64,000 nt of DNA from Abyssalbus ytuae (GCF_022807975.1 NZ_CP094358.1:1612001-1676000), one strand, 5' to 3'; shown: positions 1 through 7,102, counted from the stretch's first letter. Translations and numbers: made by a program. Notes: generated by a model not told the origin, from the letters alone.

Positions 1-576
1 ATTATATTTTTAACCTGTGATGCTTTTGGAGTATTGCCTCCTATAAGCAAATTAACCCCTGAACAAGCCAGTTACCACTTTATTTCAGGATATACTGCTA
101 AAGTTGCAGGTACCGAAATGGGAGTAACAGAACCAGAAGCAACTTTCAGCGCTTGTTTTGGTGCAGCATTTATGATGTGGCATCCTAATAAGTATGCAAC
201 TTTACTAGCTGAAAAAATTAAAAAACATAATGTTACTACCTGGCTGGTAAACACAGGATGGACCGGAGGAGCTTACGGAAAAGGTTCAAGGATGAAACTA
301 AAATATACAAGAGCAATGATTGATGCTATTCACAGTAATGCTTTTGCCAATGTTACAACCGAAGCTGATCCTCATTTTGGATTTGAGATTCCTACTTCAT
401 GCCCTGATGTACCATCGGAAATATTAATTCCGCGCAATACATGGGACAATAAAGATAAGTATGACGAAACCAAAAACAAGTTAATAAACCTGTTCCAGGA
501 AAACTTCAAAAAATTTGAAGATAAAGTAGATACTTATATTGTTGAAGCAGGCCCTAAAGTAACCGTTGAATCATAA
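1..576 (+). CDS. pckA: Phosphoenolpyruvate carboxykinase (ATP), C-terminal part
   Basis: This is the 3' portion (191 codons) of an ATP-dependent PEP carboxykinase, which converts oxaloacetate and ATP to phosphoenolpyruvate, CO2 and ADP in gluconeogenesis in the cytoplasm. The reading frame is open from base 1 and the true start lies outside the window. Visible family features are the segment [14 protein letters not shown], the [10 protein letters not shown] stretch followed by [11 protein letters not shown], and [15 protein letters not shown] near the nucleotide-binding region. The C-terminus ends in a normal length tail, with a TAA stop at 574-576. A strong hairpin terminator follows about 150 bp downstream. 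The assignment is secure; only the missing N-terminus, which holds the catalytic kinase-1a motif, cannot be checked. Confidence 0.95.
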   Translation: MIFLTCDAFGVLPPISKLTPEQASYHFISGYTAKVAGTEMGVTEPEATFSACFGAAFMMWHPNKYATLLAEKIKKHNVTTWLVNTGWTGGAYGKGSRMKLKYTRAMIDAIHSNAFANVTTEADPHFGFEIPTSCPDVPSEILIPRNTWDNKDKYDETKNKLINLFQENFKKFEDKVDTYIVEAGPKVTVES

Positions 577-606
577 GTAGTTTTTTATAATACGTTTTTT
601 AAAAAT

Positions 607-682
607 GTCATGTTGAGCGTAGCCAAAAAATTTAGATAAAAAACAATTGAAATAACTTCCTTTTGGCTACGCTCATAATGAT
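607..682. repeat. Long inverted repeat, flavobacterial intergenic type
   Basis: Perfect 14-bp arms GAGCGTAGCCAAAA (615-628) and TTTTGGCTACGCTC (661-674) are extended by weaker pairing outward to TCAT/ATGA, with a 32-bp loop. A lone copy of one arm (GCTACGCTCA) recurs at 2211-2220 upstream of the toxin-antitoxin pair. It resembles the dispersed hairpin repeats found between flavobacterial genes. Its function is unknown, and it lacks a T-tract, so it is not a standard terminator. Confidence 0.6.
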
Positions 683-723
683 AGCTTAAAAACAAGTAGG
701 TTTTAATTTTTTTAAGGGATGAA

Positions 724-754
724 AAGCCGGATCAAATAACGATCCGGCTTTTTT
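724..754 (+). terminator. Rho-independent terminator of pckA
   Basis: Arms AAGCCGGATC (724-733) and GATCCGGCTT (741-750) form a perfect 10-bp stem with a 7-base loop, followed by a run of T. It lies 148 bp after the pckA stop on the same strand. Confidence 0.85.
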
Positions 755-1204
755 GCATCATAAACCACTTTGATGAATACTTTTTAAAAGAAGCTAATGT
801 GAATTTAAATATTGAAATAAAATCTAATGTTTCTATACATACACCCTGATTTGCCTTGCAAATCTTTCCCCTCTCCTGAAGGGAATCTATTGGCTTTTAT
901 AAAGAGAAATAAATTTAACGCAGGGGGATGATCTCTTTATTTTAAATTTTATTTCCTGCCAAGATAGATTCATAGAAAATGGATGAATGGGATAGCAAAA
1001 GGTTAACTATGGTGAACTAAGGTGAACTATATATGAAGTATCTATGAAGGAAAGGTGAAGGAAAGGTGAAGGAAAGGTGAAGGTGATATGAACTTGTGTC
1101 GTCCTGAAATAGCTATATTTGCGTTTTGGGTTGCATGGATTATTTGTTCTTCTTTTTTAAAGTTGTGGTCTTGTTTCTTTTTATATTTTGTACAGGCGTG
1201 GACG
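755..1204. other. Non-coding stretch between pckA and the RHS island
   Basis: No convincing gene is seen. It is AT-rich, with a C-rich patch near 868-890 and a short tandem repeat at 1046-1085. A 68-codon open frame starting at 1088 has no start context and runs into RHS repeat DNA, so it is not called. Confidence 0.5.
1046..1085. repeat. Short tandem repeat, 11-bp unit
   Basis: The unit GAAGGAAAGGT occurs three times without change (1046-1056, 1057-1067, 1068-1078), followed by a partial fourth unit. The preceding 30 bp also contain GGTGAACTA twice. This is slippage-prone DNA at the edge of the island. Confidence 0.8.
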
Positions 1205-1512
1205 TTTGTGGCTTTTTTACTTTATTTTTCCGCTAAGCCGGGAGACTTTGCTGAGCTGGGTGATTGTACTCAACACTTGCCATCCACTTATTAGCATCGG
1301 ATACCATGTTGCCATTGTCGTCGTATTGGTATTCGTTGGTGGTGTTGGCACCGTCTTTAAAGCCGTAGATAGTATTTCCTGTTTTTTTGGAAGCTTACAG
1401 CTTATTGCTTTTTTATCATGGATAGGGAAGTACAGAAAAAATACCTGTGCCTGCACAGTATTTTATCTGTAATGACCGGAAGGGCTAGTTGTTAAAAAGC
1501 AATGTGCTGTAT
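1205..1512 (-). repeat. RHS scrap A with module repeat R (copy A)
   Basis: Read on the minus strand this is a degenerate piece of an rhs gene. The module repeat R lies at 1351-1512 and includes the hairpin with GCACAG arms around 1461. It is followed by a broken YD-repeat fragment that would encode DENGNMVSD-like residues but is frameshifted. A second partial copy of the outer end of R (GTGGCTTTTTTACTTTATTT and the following GGGAGACTTTG) sits at 1205-1258, so the scrap is flanked by direct repeats. No functional protein is expected. It is the outermost module boundary of the island. Confidence 0.7.
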
Positions 1513-1614
1513 ATGCATGGCGCATAAAAACTTACATTGTGGTGGCGAGCGGAACCACGCCAAAGATAAGGGTTTGTTGCCTTAGCAATAATTTAGATTT
1601 GCCGTGGTGGGGAG

Positions 1615-1920
1615 TTAATAATCGTCGTTTGCCTGTCTTTCTGTACTTTGTTGTGTATCAAAAACACCGAGAATATGTATATCCCTATGCTTTTCTTTAT
1701 ACAGTATTTTATAATGGCGCACCAACATTCTTCGATATTCTGGTTGGATCTCGTCCAATTCGTATTGCTTTGCAAACACTATAGATTTACTAGTTCGTAA
1801 AATATCTTGCCTTACGTTTCTTGCTGCCTGTGGGGATTTCAGCTTGTTTTTAATATAGTCGTGAATCGATTTTAATTGTGTTTTGGCCCTGTTTGACCAA
1901 ATAACTTTTAATGTTGCCAT
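1615..1920 (-). CDS. RelE/ParE family toxin of a type II toxin-antitoxin pair
   Basis: This encodes 101 residues. Toxins of this superfamily are either ribosome-dependent mRNA interferases (RelE) or gyrase inhibitors (ParE). The N-terminal pattern is V-x-W-S-x-x-A-K-x-x-L-x-x-I-x-x-Y-I, followed by an antiparallel-sheet C-terminal half with PEYRRMLVRHYKILYK and a DIHILGVFDTQQ strand, matching the ParE/RelE fold and its usual length. The start codon directly follows the TAG of the upstream antitoxin gene, so the two are translationally coupled. Which target it hits cannot be told from sequence. The pair lies between RHS scraps A and B, so it may be cargo of the RHS cassette region. Confidence 0.85.
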   Translation of the reverse strand: MATLKVIWSNRAKTQLKSIHDYIKNKLKSPQAARNVRQDILRTSKSIVFAKQYELDEIQPEYRRMLVRHYKILYKEKHRDIHILGVFDTQQSTERQANDDY

Positions 1921-2157
1921 CTACCAATTTTCTGATTCTTTTTCCAAATCTTCTTGTGTGGTAAATTCTCCACGTTCTATTTCAGCTTCGGCTTCTAATA
2001 GTTCTTTTTTATAAGCTGACTTTGTTAATGGTTTGCCTTCTGCTGTATAAGCTACAATATCTTGTTCAAAAATCTCCTTTATTTTTATAAGTATTGACTT
2101 CTTTTGAGTCTGTAGCAACAATTGCATCAACTCTAATTTTGTGGTTTCGATATTCAT
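1921..2157 (-). CDS. Antitoxin partner of the RelE/ParE toxin
   Basis: This is a small acidic protein of 78 residues from the ATG at 2155-2157, or 84 from an upstream ATG at 2173-2175. I prefer the shorter form because a -7 promoter box (TATCTTTG, minus strand) at 2178-2185 would place the transcription start at or downstream of the first ATG. The N-terminal half (ETTKLELMQLLLQTQKKSIL) is helical and the C-terminal half is rich in Glu (EAEAEIERGEFTTQEDLEK), as in antitoxins that wrap their toxin. No DNA-binding fold is obvious, so autoregulation is uncertain. Its role is inferred mainly from being fused end-to-start with the toxin gene. Confidence 0.75.
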   Translation of the reverse strand: MNIETTKLELMQLLLQTQKKSILIKIKEIFEQDIVAYTAEGKPLTKSAYKKELLEAEAEIERGEFTTQEDLEKESENW

Positions 2158-2177
2158 AATCGTATTTTTTATCATAA

Positions 2178-2185
2178 CAAAGATA
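2178..2185 (-). promoter_or_regulatory. -7 promoter box of the toxin-antitoxin operon
   Basis: Minus-strand TATCTTTG matches the Bacteroidota -7 consensus TAnnTTTG. A clear -33 TTG is not seen at the expected distance, so the call is tentative. Its position decides between the two possible antitoxin starts. Confidence 0.4.
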
Positions 2186-2389
2186 ATTTAATGATTTTAT
2201 TGTTTAATATGCTACGCTCAACAAAATATATTTTAGGTTAACTTATCGGATGGAAGTTATTAACGATCTCATGCAGGTTTTCCAAGTCATCATGTAAATA
2301 TCTTTTGGTGGAACTAATGTAACGATGTACTGCCAGGTATTGGGCTTTTCTAAAATTGTATTATCTTCAGTTGGTAATTGCCGATGCCC

Positions 2390-2742
2390 GAAATTGCTTT
2401 ACATCACTAAATTTTTGATTATATTTCTTCAGTTTTAGCAGTTTGATGGGTGATGATATTGAACCTTGTATTGATCGGGAACAACCTGTCATCGGATATT
2501 CGTTAGCGACATTGGTACCGTTTTTAAAGCCGTAGATAGTATTTTCTGTTTTATTATGAGTAGGAAGCTCACAGCTTATTGCTTTTTTACCTTGGATAGG
2601 GAAGTACAGAAAAAATATCTGTGCAGGCACAGTATTTTTTCTGTAATGACCGGAAGGGCTGGCTGTTAAAAAGCAATGTGCTGTAATTGTGGCTTTTTTA
2701 CTTTATTTTTCCGCTAAGGCGGGAGACTTTGCAGAGCGGGGG
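2390..2742 (-). repeat. RHS scrap B with module repeat R (copy B)
   Basis: Repeat R occupies 2518-2742 and contains the full outer end ending in GCAGAGCGGGGG. The inner end is fused to a very short YD-repeat remnant (residues like IYGFKNGTN), after which similarity to rhs is lost within about 60 bp. An 87-codon frame runs through it, but it starts inside the repeat hairpin and has no recognisable domain after the junction. I treat it as a relic. Confidence 0.65.
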
Positions 2743-2801
2743 AACTGAAATGTGCCCGATCTTTTTTATGCTTATAAAATTCTTTTCGAGAAGTATAGAA
2801 T

Positions 2802-3028
2802 GTGTTTCTAAGTGTTGAGATTGTTCTTCGAGGTGGTAAGGTTGAGCTTCAAAGTGCCGAGGTTATTCTTCTATGTGCTAAGGTTATTCTTCGAAGTCTT
2901 AAGATTGCCTTTCGAAATGCTAAGATTGTTCTTCGAAGTGTTAAGGTTATCCTTCCATGTGGTGAGATTGTCCTTCAATGTGTTAAGGTTAAGCCTCGAA
3001 GTACTGAGGTAGTTCTTCGAGGTGGGTG
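2802..3028 (-). repeat. Degenerate 21-bp (heptad) minisatellite
   Basis: About ten and a half units of 21 bp lie end to end. On the minus strand each unit reads as a seven-residue heptad of the pattern N-L-x-T-x-K-(D/N), for example NLNTLKD, NLTTWKD, NLNTSKN, NLSISKG, NLKTSKN. Two units carry TAG stops, so it is not translated as a whole now. It lies 60 bp downstream of the stop of the unknown gene at 3090, on the same strand. It is therefore either a decayed coiled-coil tail of a former longer protein or an independent repeat. Confidence 0.8.
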
Positions 3029-3089
3029 GAATGGCCGCCTGACTTGGAAAATATGTTCCCGGGATGCCGGACGGCCTTTTACTTGTTTA

Positions 3090-3803
3090 TTATTCACCAG
3101 TGGGTTGAGATGATGATTTTTTGGCTGTATTCATGTTGGCTACTACCTTGCTAAAAGTAAATTGTTCTTTTTTCAGGGGTTCGTCCCGGTAAAAATTGGA
3201 AGCTATTTTGCATATGCCTGCTACATCCTCGTATATATCGTTTAATTCTTTGAGGGCTTTTTCTGAAAGGGCTTTGGTAGTTTCTTTAAGGGTTTCCTGC
3301 GAAACATTGGCTTGTTTTAACTGGTCGGCATAATCTATAATTCCAGTTATAAGGGCAGGGTTTGTACCTTTTTGGGTGATTTGGGTTTGCAGTTCTTCGT
3401 TCATTCCGGTTTTAAAGGTATAGAGTAACTGAATGAGCGCTTCCTGGTCCCCTTGTCTGGCTGCCTGGAGGTGGTTATGGAATCCTAGGGTTTTGAGGAT
3501 TTCTTTGGCATCATTGCCAAAATCAACCTCAATCTGGGTTTTAATAAAGGACAGGTCGCGCATTGCCGGGCTTTGAATAGCTTCAACTTTAGAGGTGGCT
3601 TCCCGCAATTCTTTCCTTTTGTCCAAACCGAGGTAGTTTTCAATGGCTTCGTCAATTCTTTCAGCCAAGGTTGTTGTATATTCAGTAGTCCAGGTGCTGC
3701 GGACAACGGATAAACCGGTAAGGTTTTTTACCAGGTTTTCAACAATGGTTTTGGATGCCAATAGCATATCTACATCTTTGTAAGTGTACTTTCTTGTAGT
3801 CAT
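3090..3803 (-). CDS. Conserved hypothetical protein of unknown function
   Basis: This encodes 237 residues from the ATG at 3801-3803, which is preceded by an A-rich tract typical of Bacteroidota start sites. A GTG at 3825-3827 would add eight residues and looks less likely. The protein is soluble, largely alpha-helical and without signal peptide or membrane segment. It begins TTRKYTYKDVDMLL and ends in a Lys/Ser-rich tail (NTAKKSSSQPTGE). I do not recognise a family or catalytic motif. It lies between RHS scraps B and C, and a heptad minisatellite follows its stop on the same strand. Its codon usage looks like its neighbours and the frame is intact, so it is probably a real gene, possibly carried as island cargo. 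Confidence 0.65.
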   Translation of the reverse strand: MTTRKYTYKDVDMLLASKTIVENLVKNLTGLSVVRSTWTTEYTTTLAERIDEAIENYLGLDKRKELREATSKVEAIQSPAMRDLSFIKTQIEVDFGNDAKEILKTLGFHNHLQAARQGDQEALIQLLYTFKTGMNEELQTQITQKGTNPALITGIIDYADQLKQANVSQETLKETTKALSEKALKELNDIYEDVAGICKIASNFYRDEPLKKEQFTFSKVVANMNTAKKSSSQPTGE

Positions 3804-3827
3804 ATTTATTTGTTTTTTGTTAAACAC

Positions 3828-4146
3828 TGGCCTGATACCAAGCCTTAATTAATATTCCTGTTAGATTTTATGTCTCCCGGATTGTATTTGGATTATTTAA
3901 AAAGCCATGAAGTTTATAGCGTCTTACTTTTACCACATTGGCTGCACGGGTAACTATGAGGGTGAATATAATTGTTATTTTAACCAAACTGTAGGAAAAA
4001 GCGTATACAAAAGGTTACAGTTTTGTTTTTAAGAAAAGAAAACAGGCAAAAAAGGCAGTATATTCTCTTAAAAATTATTTTTTCTGATTTCCTGTTAAAG
4101 GGAGGAGCTATAATTATACGGGAACGGTTATTTTTTCAGGGGTGAA
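3828..4146. other. Non-coding gap, nothing recognised
   Basis: AT-rich DNA upstream of the unknown gene at 3090-3803. I see no gene, no repeat shared with the rest of the island and no clear TAnnTTTG box. Confidence 0.4.
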
Positions 4147-4180
4147 AAAAACCACAACTTTTTCTATGGTTGTGGTTTTG
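4145..4180 (-). terminator. Hairpin terminator (minus strand) after RHS scrap C
   Basis: Arms AAAACCACAA (4147-4156) and TTGTGGTTTT (4170-4179) form a stem. On the minus strand a T-run follows (complement of the A-run at 4145-4150). It would stop any transcript coming leftward through scrap C. Confidence 0.6.
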
Positions 4181-4183
4181 TGA

Positions 4184-4535
4184 ATTTATTCTTCTGCTAA
4201 GTCGGGAGACTTTGAAGAACTGGGTGATTGTACTCAACACTTGTAATCCACTTATTAGTATCGGATACCATGTTGCCATTTTCGTCGTATTGGTATTCAT
4301 CATTGGTATTGGCTCCGTCTTTAAAGTCATAGCTTGTATTTCCTGTTTTATTATGAGCAGGAAGCTTACAGCTTATTACTTTTTTACCTTGGATAGGGAA
4401 GTACAGAAAAAATACCTGTGCAGGCACAGTATTTTATCTGTAGTGACCGGAAGGGCTGTCTGTTAAAAAGCAATGTGCTGTAATTGTGGCTTTTTTTACT
4501 TTATTTTTCCGCAAAGTCGGGAGACTTTGCAGAGT
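4184..4535 (-). repeat. RHS scrap C with module repeat R (copy C)
   Basis: Repeat R lies at 4315-4535. It is fused in frame to a 25-residue YD-repeat remnant (YQYDENGNMVSD, then NKWITSVEYNH), after which the frame stops. A second, more diverged copy of the outer end of R (GCTAAGTCGGGAGACTTTG) lies at 4184-4214, so like scrap A this unit is flanked by direct repeats of R. The 76-codon frame through it is a relic, not a functional gene. Confidence 0.65.
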
Positions 4536-4577
4536 CATATGCCCCCAAATAGTGTCTAACTTTTTGGGGGCATATCA
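4535..4577. repeat. Palindrome with IS3-like ends, copy 1
   Basis: Perfect 13-bp arms ATATGCCCCCAAA (4537-4549) and TTTGGGGGCATAT (4563-4575) enclose TAGTGTCTAACTT. The minus-strand text GCCCCCAAAAAGTTAGACAC resembles the terminal inverted repeats of IS3-family (IS150 group) elements. It lies 40 bp downstream of the putative immunity gene at 4617-5081 and abuts repeat R copy C. It could be a collapsed element consisting of two abutted ends, or simply act as a terminator. Confidence 0.6.
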
Positions 4578-4616
4578 CATTGGGCGGTTTTCTTTTATTT
4601 TGGTGAAGTTCACGAA

Positions 4617-5081
4617 TCATTTTCTATATCCCACTTCCTTTTCGTCTTTATAGGTAACTGTAATTCCCTTAGACCTGAAAAATTCAATCAATTTTTTTGA
4701 CATATCTTCAGGACAATTAAATCTAAACTTCCCCTTTGCGCTCTTAAGCTTGAAATGTGATGGGGAATTATATGCATATCCATGGAAACTCATCCCATCG
4801 ATTTCACCGAAATTGATTGTCACCTTTTTTTTGCCCAATAAATTGATGGGATAAAAATATTCTATTTCAGTTTCCTTGATAATTACTTTGTAAATCCATT
4901 TCGTATTAAAAAAAAGGATAATGACAAGTGTTATTAATATAGAAGGATAAAGCAAATTAATAGAGTTGCTATCAATAAAGAAAGCAAGCCCAACCCTAAT
5001 TATACCAAATATACCTAGCACGATTAATGCTCCATTGAAAAAACTGTTTTTCTCAAAAACTTCTTTATTGTCTTTCATCAT
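4617..5081 (-). CDS. Small membrane protein, putative immunity protein for the detached RHS tip
   Basis: This encodes 154 residues. Two hydrophobic helices (about residues 17-35 and 40-57) form a hairpin in the inner membrane. They are followed by a soluble domain of about 95 residues rich in beta-strands (KETEIEYFYPINLLGKKKV, then FHGYAYNSPSHFKLKSAKGK), reminiscent of bacterial PH-like domains on short membrane proteins. The start overlaps the 3' end of the RHS tip gene by 17 bp, which is the usual arrangement of a polymorphic toxin and its immunity gene. A membrane immunity protein would suit the hydrophobic, possibly membrane-active tip next to it. The function is inferred from position; no known immunity family is recognised. 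A possible ribosome site, GAAGAG, precedes the ATG. Confidence 0.65.
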   Translation of the reverse strand: MMKDNKEVFEKNSFFNGALIVLGIFGIIRVGLAFFIDSNSINLLYPSILITLVIILFFNTKWIYKVIIKETEIEYFYPINLLGKKKVTINFGEIDGMSFHGYAYNSPSHFKLKSAKGKFRFNCPEDMSKKLIEFFRSKGITVTYKDEKEVGYRK

Positions 5082-6519
5082 TATTCTCTTCGTTTCTTTT
5101 TTCTATTGCCATTGTCGATAAATCAAATATAGCTTTAAATAAATTTATGGCTGCCGAAAACTTACTGCTTGATGTCGCTGCTGTACTCATTAGAGTTGTA
5201 ACTGCTTCTGTTTTGCTCCCTACCGCAGATGCTGTGCCGACCAAGGTAGCACTCTTTTGATCATTCTCATTCAAGGAATCTGTAAGGCTGCCATTTTCCC
5301 CACCTGACACAACATTTGCATCAGAAACCAAGCCAAGATAGGTGAAAAATGATGCCTCGCCTGCCGCTATAGCTCCAGCACCAAAAGCAAGTCCCACTCC
5401 CGCAACATAATTCTTCGCTGTCTCACCTGCTTTCTGGAACTCTTTGTTGTTGCCTGCCGTATCAATTACTTCACCCATACTCAGGTCAACCCCTTCCACT
5501 GACGTGATATTAACCCCAGACTTTGAAAGATTAAGACCAGCCTCTGGCCCAGTATGGATGGCCGTTACCGTCTTGTTGTCGTCACCATAAACATTGTACT
5601 GTGATTCATAATGGGTTCCATCCTTCCAATCATGGTTATCCGTGACCGATGTCGTTTGAGGGGCACTTCTTGTATATCCCCCCGAATCATTTTTCATGAC
5701 ATTATATACCGTCACGTGCAATTTTTCCAGTCCTTCAAGTTCGACACCACTAACGGGATCGTTCTCCGAAAAATTATAAGGAGATTGATAACTGTAATCC
5801 TCAGCCAGGGGATCAATGCTCCAAAAGCGTCCACCTATGGTTGGGTCACTCATCCTGTATTTCCACTCATGGGTATTTAACCCTAAATCTTCCGTGAACT
5901 CTTGTCCCTGGTAGGTTTTTAGGTTGTTCTTTACTCCATACATGGCTGTGTTATAGCCCTTATGTTCGAGTCCAAAAGGATAAAAATTTTGCTCCCTTCT
6001 GATCTCGGAACTGTTTACAGAGCCATCCCCGTTGTCATCGGCATAGGTTACCCGGGTGTTCCCCCAGATATCCAAATACCTATAAACATATTGCCAACCA
6101 TTGCCATCGGGTTCAATATAACCTTCCGGCTGGGTGATTTGTTTCAAAGAACCATTTTCATACACATAGTTGCCGGCATAGTCGGTTGTAGCAGTGATAC
6201 TGGTATTATTATCCACCGCTATTTTCCTTAATTTCATCCCAACAGCGTCATAAATATAGGAAATAGTTCCGTTATCTGTATTGTTGTTTATGTCAACTTG
6301 TACAGGTAAATTCAAGTGGTTATAGGCAATGTTGGTTATCCCTTTATTGGCATCGGATATCATGTTACCATTTTCGTCGTATGTATAATCATTACCGGTA
6401 TTGGTGCCATCTTTAAAGCCGTAGATAGTATTTACTGTTTTATTATGAGCAGGAAGCTTACAGCTTATTGCTTTTTTACCTTGGATAGGGAAGTACAGAA
6501 AAAATACCTGTGCAGGCAC
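5065..6519 (-). CDS. Detached RHS tip: YD repeats, RHS core and variable C-terminal domain, 5'-truncated
   Basis: The 484-codon frame opens with a GTG inside repeat R and enters rhs sequence at about residue 34. About 70 residues (DANKGITNIAYN to YAGNYVYENGSLK) match the complete RHS protein at 7110 almost perfectly. It then diverges into a different RHS core: WGNTRVTYADDNGDG, YPFGLEHKGYN, TYQGQEFTEDLGLNTHEWKYRM, GGRFWSIDPLAEDY, SPYNFSENDPV. After the core (about residue 260) comes a tip of about 220 residues with a Gly/Ala-rich hydrophobic stretch (YVAGVGLAFGAGAIAAGEAS) and a Ser/Thr/Ala-rich end. The tip family is not recognised; the hydrophobic stretch suggests membrane action. There is no signal peptide, no long YD-repeat shell and no promoter, so it is probably silent unless recombined onto the complete rhs gene. 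Confidence 0.75.
   Translation of the reverse strand: MPAQVFFLYFPIQGKKAISCKLPAHNKTVNTIYGFKDGTNTGNDYTYDENGNMISDANKGITNIAYNHLNLPVQVDINNNTDNGTISYIYDAVGMKLRKIAVDNNTSITATTDYAGNYVYENGSLKQITQPEGYIEPDGNGWQYVYRYLDIWGNTRVTYADDNGDGSVNSSEIRREQNFYPFGLEHKGYNTAMYGVKNNLKTYQGQEFTEDLGLNTHEWKYRMSDPTIGGRFWSIDPLAEDYSYQSPYNFSENDPVSGVELEGLEKLHVTVYNVMKNDSGGYTRSAPQTTSVTDNHDWKDGTHYESQYNVYGDDNKTVTAIHTGPEAGLNLSKSGVNITSVEGVDLSMGEVIDTAGNNKEFQKAGETAKNYVAGVGLAFGAGAIAAGEASFFTYLGLVSDANVVSGGENGSLTDSLNENDQKSATLVGTASAVGSKTEAVTTLMSTAATSSSKFSAAINLFKAIFDLSTMAIEKRNEENNDERQ
6142..6359 (-). repeat. Tract shared with the complete rhs gene (copy in the detached tip)
   Basis: These 218 bp match 8169-8386 with 5 mismatches counted by eye and no gaps. 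Similarity stops abruptly at the left edge, and beyond the right edge it falls to scattered matches. It marks the recombination-prone segment between the two rhs copies. Confidence 0.85.
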
Positions 6520-6631
6520 AGTATTTTATCTGTAGTGACCGGAAGGGCTGGCCGTTAAAAAGCAATGTGCTGTAGTTGTGGCTTTTTTACTTTATTTTTT
6601 CGCTAAGGCTGGGGACTTTGCAGAGCGGGGG
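6407..6631 (-). repeat. Module repeat R (copy D), reference copy
   Basis: This is the most complete copy of the repeat found four times in the island (others at 1351-1512, 2518-2742, 4315-4535). On the minus strand it runs from the GC-rich outer end (CCCCGCTCTGCAAAGTC) through a CAGCACATTG stretch and a hairpin at 6501-6527 (arms AAAATACCTGTGC and GCACAGTATTTT with one bulge), then joins rhs sequence at the codons for YGFKDG. On the minus strand the hairpin is followed by a T-run, so it could also act as a terminator. It does not encode a recognisable protein. Confidence 0.75.
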
Positions 6632-6705
6632 ATAAAATAGCACTCTTTAAAATTATTGATGCTTACATACGTGATTTTAAAACTAAAGAAGCTTACACAT
6701 AAAAA

Positions 6706-6772
6706 AACCACCCATTGTGATATGCCCCCAAATAGTGTCTAACTTTTTGGGGCATATCATTCAGAGTGGTTT
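6706..6772. repeat. Palindrome with IS3-like ends, copy 2, nested in a larger hairpin
   Basis: The inner part (6718-6759) repeats the element at 4535-4577, with one G fewer in one arm. Here it sits inside outer arms AAACCAC and GTGGTTT, giving a long imperfect stem. It lies 25 bp downstream of the immunity candidate at 6797-7102 and probably terminates the RHS operon. The layout looks like a terminator whose loop was entered by the palindromic element. Confidence 0.55.
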
Positions 6773-6796
6773 AATCTCGATTACATAATTATTAAA

Positions 6797-7102
6797 CTAA
6801 TCTGCATCGTTATTTTCAAATAAATATGAATAATATTTAGGGTCTTTAATATGATATAATATGTGTCTAAATTCTTCTCCAATATCTAAAAGAATGTCAT
6901 CTATCTGATTCTCTGATATTTTGTTAGACATTAGTTTTGGTATCAATTCTTTTGTTATTAAAGATGTTGATTCTGTTATATCTAAAAAAGCATGCGCTAA
7001 GGTAGATGACTCTCTATCATTTTTATTATCGAAAGAATTAACTTTTTCAGATTTGCTTAAATTCTTAGATAGTTTATTTAACTTCTCAGTATAATTTTCC
7101 AT
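6797..7102 (-). CDS. Putative cytoplasmic immunity protein for the complete RHS protein
   Basis: This is a soluble helical protein of 101 residues with an acidic C-terminal half (QIDDILLDIGEEFRHILYH, ending ENNDAD) and no signal peptide. It starts 7 bp after the stop of the 1657-residue rhs gene on the same strand. That is the standard place for an immunity gene, and its acidity is complementary to the strongly basic toxin tip. No known immunity family is recognised, so the role is inferred from position and charge. A terminator-like hairpin follows, making this the last gene of the operon. Confidence 0.65.
   Translation of the reverse strand: MENYTEKLNKLSKNLSKSEKVNSFDNKNDRESSTLAHAFLDITESTSLITKELIPKLMSNKISENQIDDILLDIGEEFRHILYHIKDPKYYSYLFENNDAD

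Noticed and set aside
1088-1472. Small hydrophobic frames upstream of and within RHS scrap A
   Set aside because: They run across the junction between unrelated DNA and antisense rhs repeat, with no ribosome site.
2802-3113. Plus-strand open frames in the heptad minisatellite
   Set aside because: 21-bp repeats keep frames open by periodicity on both strands; the product (repeated VLRLFFE) is compositionally artificial and has no start signals.
6440-6519. N-terminal 30 residues of the detached RHS tip as a real protein start
   Set aside because: The GTG is inside the hairpin of repeat R, no signal peptide follows and the same start recurs in three relic copies.
1205-6631. CRISPR array or integron-type attC sites
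   Set aside because: Repeats are about 220 bp, few and diverged, with no short regular spacers, no cas genes and no integrase seen.
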